Source: Flavobacterium sp. HTF
Lineage (GTDB): Bacteria > Bacteroidota > Bacteroidia > Flavobacteriales > Flavobacteriaceae
Reading direction: 5' to 3'
DNA: 42,753 bases
NCBI RefSeq assembly: GCF_003105115.1
Contig: NZ_QETH01000036.1
Span: forward strand, 1-42,753
The notes beneath the pieces are model-generated. The model saw nothing but the letters and a program-made list of their open reading frames with translations. It searched no databases and was not told the origin of the DNA. Below, in pieces: positions 41,434 through 42,753 of the stretch; position 1 is the first letter of the stretch, and every line of letters begins with the position of its first letter. Both the position numbers and the translations under genes were made by a program.

Positions 41434-42753
41434 GTGAAAATAAAACATCAATTAGCCATTTTTAATGCACTAACAAGATTGTTGGTGATTTTGATATTAT
41501 GGCTGACACTTCCGATTTTGGTCGAAAATGTGGTTTACCGGCATATAAATAATAGTTTATTAGAAAAACAGAAAAAATTTATTGACCATCTGGATCAAAA
41601 TGAAATTAATGATTTTATTGAAAATTCTGATGATTCAACAGATACGTATTCTCAGTTTTCAACACTGCACAGCGAGTTTTTGGTACTTTCAAAAGTAGAT
41701 GTCAAATCACGTCAGAAAAAAACAACTTTTAGCAATGACTACAGGATTATTGAAGGGGAACAAAATGAGTATCGTATTTTACAACACTATTTTACATATG
41801 AAAATCAGGATTACCAACTGGAAATAGGAAGCAGTCTTAGTGAAATAAAAGACCTCACCTTCATCATTCGGTTTTTTATTCTGATTGTTTTTGTAGTCAT
41901 TCTTTTAATTACTTTTTTGGCAGATACATTCTATATTGAATATTTGCTGAAGCCTTTTTATAAAATAATCGATACTAAAATTAGACGTGTTAACCAGCCG
42001 GAAGCTTTTGATCATACTCCGATAAAAGCAAAATCACGTGATTTCAGAGAACTTGATCTGGTTTTAAACCAAATGATGGATCGTATAGCTGAGCTTTTTA
42101 AAAAGGAAAAACAATTTATTTCAAACGTTTCGCACGAGCTTCTTACACCAATTGCATTGCTCAAAAATAAGTTAGAAAATTTATTGCAAAATAATTCTTT
42201 GGATGATACTGCTATAGATAAAATAGCCAGTTCGCTCAGGACATTAGATATGCTGAAAAAAATCATAAATAATTTATTGTTGATTTCCCGAATCGAAAAC
42301 AATCAGTATACAACTGATGAGGATATCCATTTTTATGAAATCATAACAGACATGCAGGAAGATCTTCAGGACAGAATTGAAGACAAGGGAATTGGTTTTT
42401 CTAACGTGATGACGCATGATTTTAGTTTTAAGGGAAACAAAACCCTTATTCATATTCTGATTTATAATCTCATTATCAATGCTATAAAATATAATCGGGA
42501 AAAAGGAAAAATTACAGTTGCTGACGGATTTTCAGATTACCAGTATTTTATATCTATTGAAGATTCCGGAATTGGAATGGATGCTTCTCAAACGGAAAAA
42601 ATATTTAACAGGTTTACCCGAATAAGCTCTGATCAGGACGGGCAGGGGTTAGGGCTTGCTATTGCTGACAGTATTGCTTCTCTTCATCATATAGAAATTA
42701 AGGTTGTTTCAAAAATTAATGAAGGCACAAAATTCACTCTTTTGTTTCCTGAA
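41434..42753 (+). CDS. Sensor histidine kinase (3' end beyond the window)
   Basis: The frame opens with GTG at 41434 and has no stop to the window end, giving 440 residues. Helices lie at about residues 13-30 and 142-165, with a 110-residue extracytoplasmic sensor between. The phosphoacceptor box is NVSHELLTPIALLKN with His 234. The HATPase has IINAIKYN (N box), EDSGIGM (G1) and GQGLGLAIADS (G2). It ends with TKFTLLFPE, so only a few residues may be missing. Cognate of the OmpR-type regulator directly upstream. Confidence 0.93.
   Translation, partial: MKIKHQLAIFNALTRLLVILILWLTLPILVENVVYRHINNSLLEKQKKFIDHLDQNEINDFIENSDDSTDTYSQFSTLHSEFLVLSKVDVKSRQKKTTFSNDYRIIEGEQNEYRILQHYFTYENQDYQLEIGSSLSEIKDLTFIIRFFILIVFVVILLITFLADTFYIEYLLKPFYKIIDTKIRRVNQPEAFDHTPIKAKSRDFRELDLVLNQMMDRIAELFKKEKQFISNVSHELLTPIALLKNKLENLLQNNSLDDTAIDKIASSLRTLDMLKKIINNLLLISRIENNQYTTDEDIHFYEIITDMQEDLQDRIEDKGIGFSNVMTHDFSFKGNKTLIHILIYNLIINAIKYNREKGKITVADGFSDYQYFISIEDSGIGMDASQTEKIFNRFTRISSDQDGQGLGLAIADSIASLHHIEIKVVSKINEGTKFTLLFPE

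Overview
The window is chromosomal DNA from a member of the Flavobacteriaceae, most likely Flavobacterium. The base composition is AT-rich. Promoters carry the Bacteroidota -7 box (TAnnTTTG) and Shine-Dalgarno sites are rare. Gene content fits the family: TonB receptor, PnuC, DUF4301, DUF3127, VUT transporter, bacterial GGGP synthase and group III truncated globin. I saw no tRNA, rRNA, CRISPR array, prophage or complete insertion sequence.

Layout. 1-732: a truncated WG-repeat-like secreted protein and a small Cys-rich protein. 733-1089: a GC-rich structured element and the ahcY terminator. 1090-4872: ahcY, a phosphopantetheinyl transferase, then a Crp/Fnr regulator followed by a small membrane protein and a truncated globin, with a palindromic operator in front of the last two. 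4968-8817: a compact operon of GGGP synthase, pnuC, a NadR-type kinase fused to DUF4301, and arfB. 8898-11234: a TPP riboswitch and its TonB-dependent receptor. 11282-16962: a Rieske-like lipoprotein, greA, a HIT protein, an orphan sensor kinase, flavin reductase, DUF3127, aat and a MOSC protein.

16959-24545 (minus strand) is a full thiamin operon. It reads TPP riboswitch, thiS, thiC, a TenI/ThiE-like gene, thiD, thiE, thiG, thiH, thiF. A GxxExxY nuclease-like pseudogene sits between thiG and thiH inside a pair of near-perfect 31-bp inverted repeats. Upstream, 24631-26503 holds tag, a lipoprotein and a VUT transporter. Then come dcp (plus strand), the ribosomal operon rplM-rpsI-rpsB-tsf (minus), two Tat-exported ferritin-like proteins, a LacI regulator, a secreted alpha/beta hydrolase between two matching hairpins, an RsiV-like secreted protein with polA, a tiny secreted polycationic protein and an OmpR-type two-component system whose kinase runs off the window.

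The strongest unexplained signals are four. First, many intergenic gaps carry inverted pairs of short tandem 'word' repeats, with a different word at nearly every site; the GxxExxY cassette looks like the same architecture with a gene in its loop. Second, the PnuC/kinase-DUF4301 fusion has a nucleotidyltransferase-like signature in DUF4301. Third, a Crp/Fnr-type operator sits at about -41 before the globin operon. Fourth, several leaders (thiS, greA, rplM, rpsB) contain hairpins placed to control expression.
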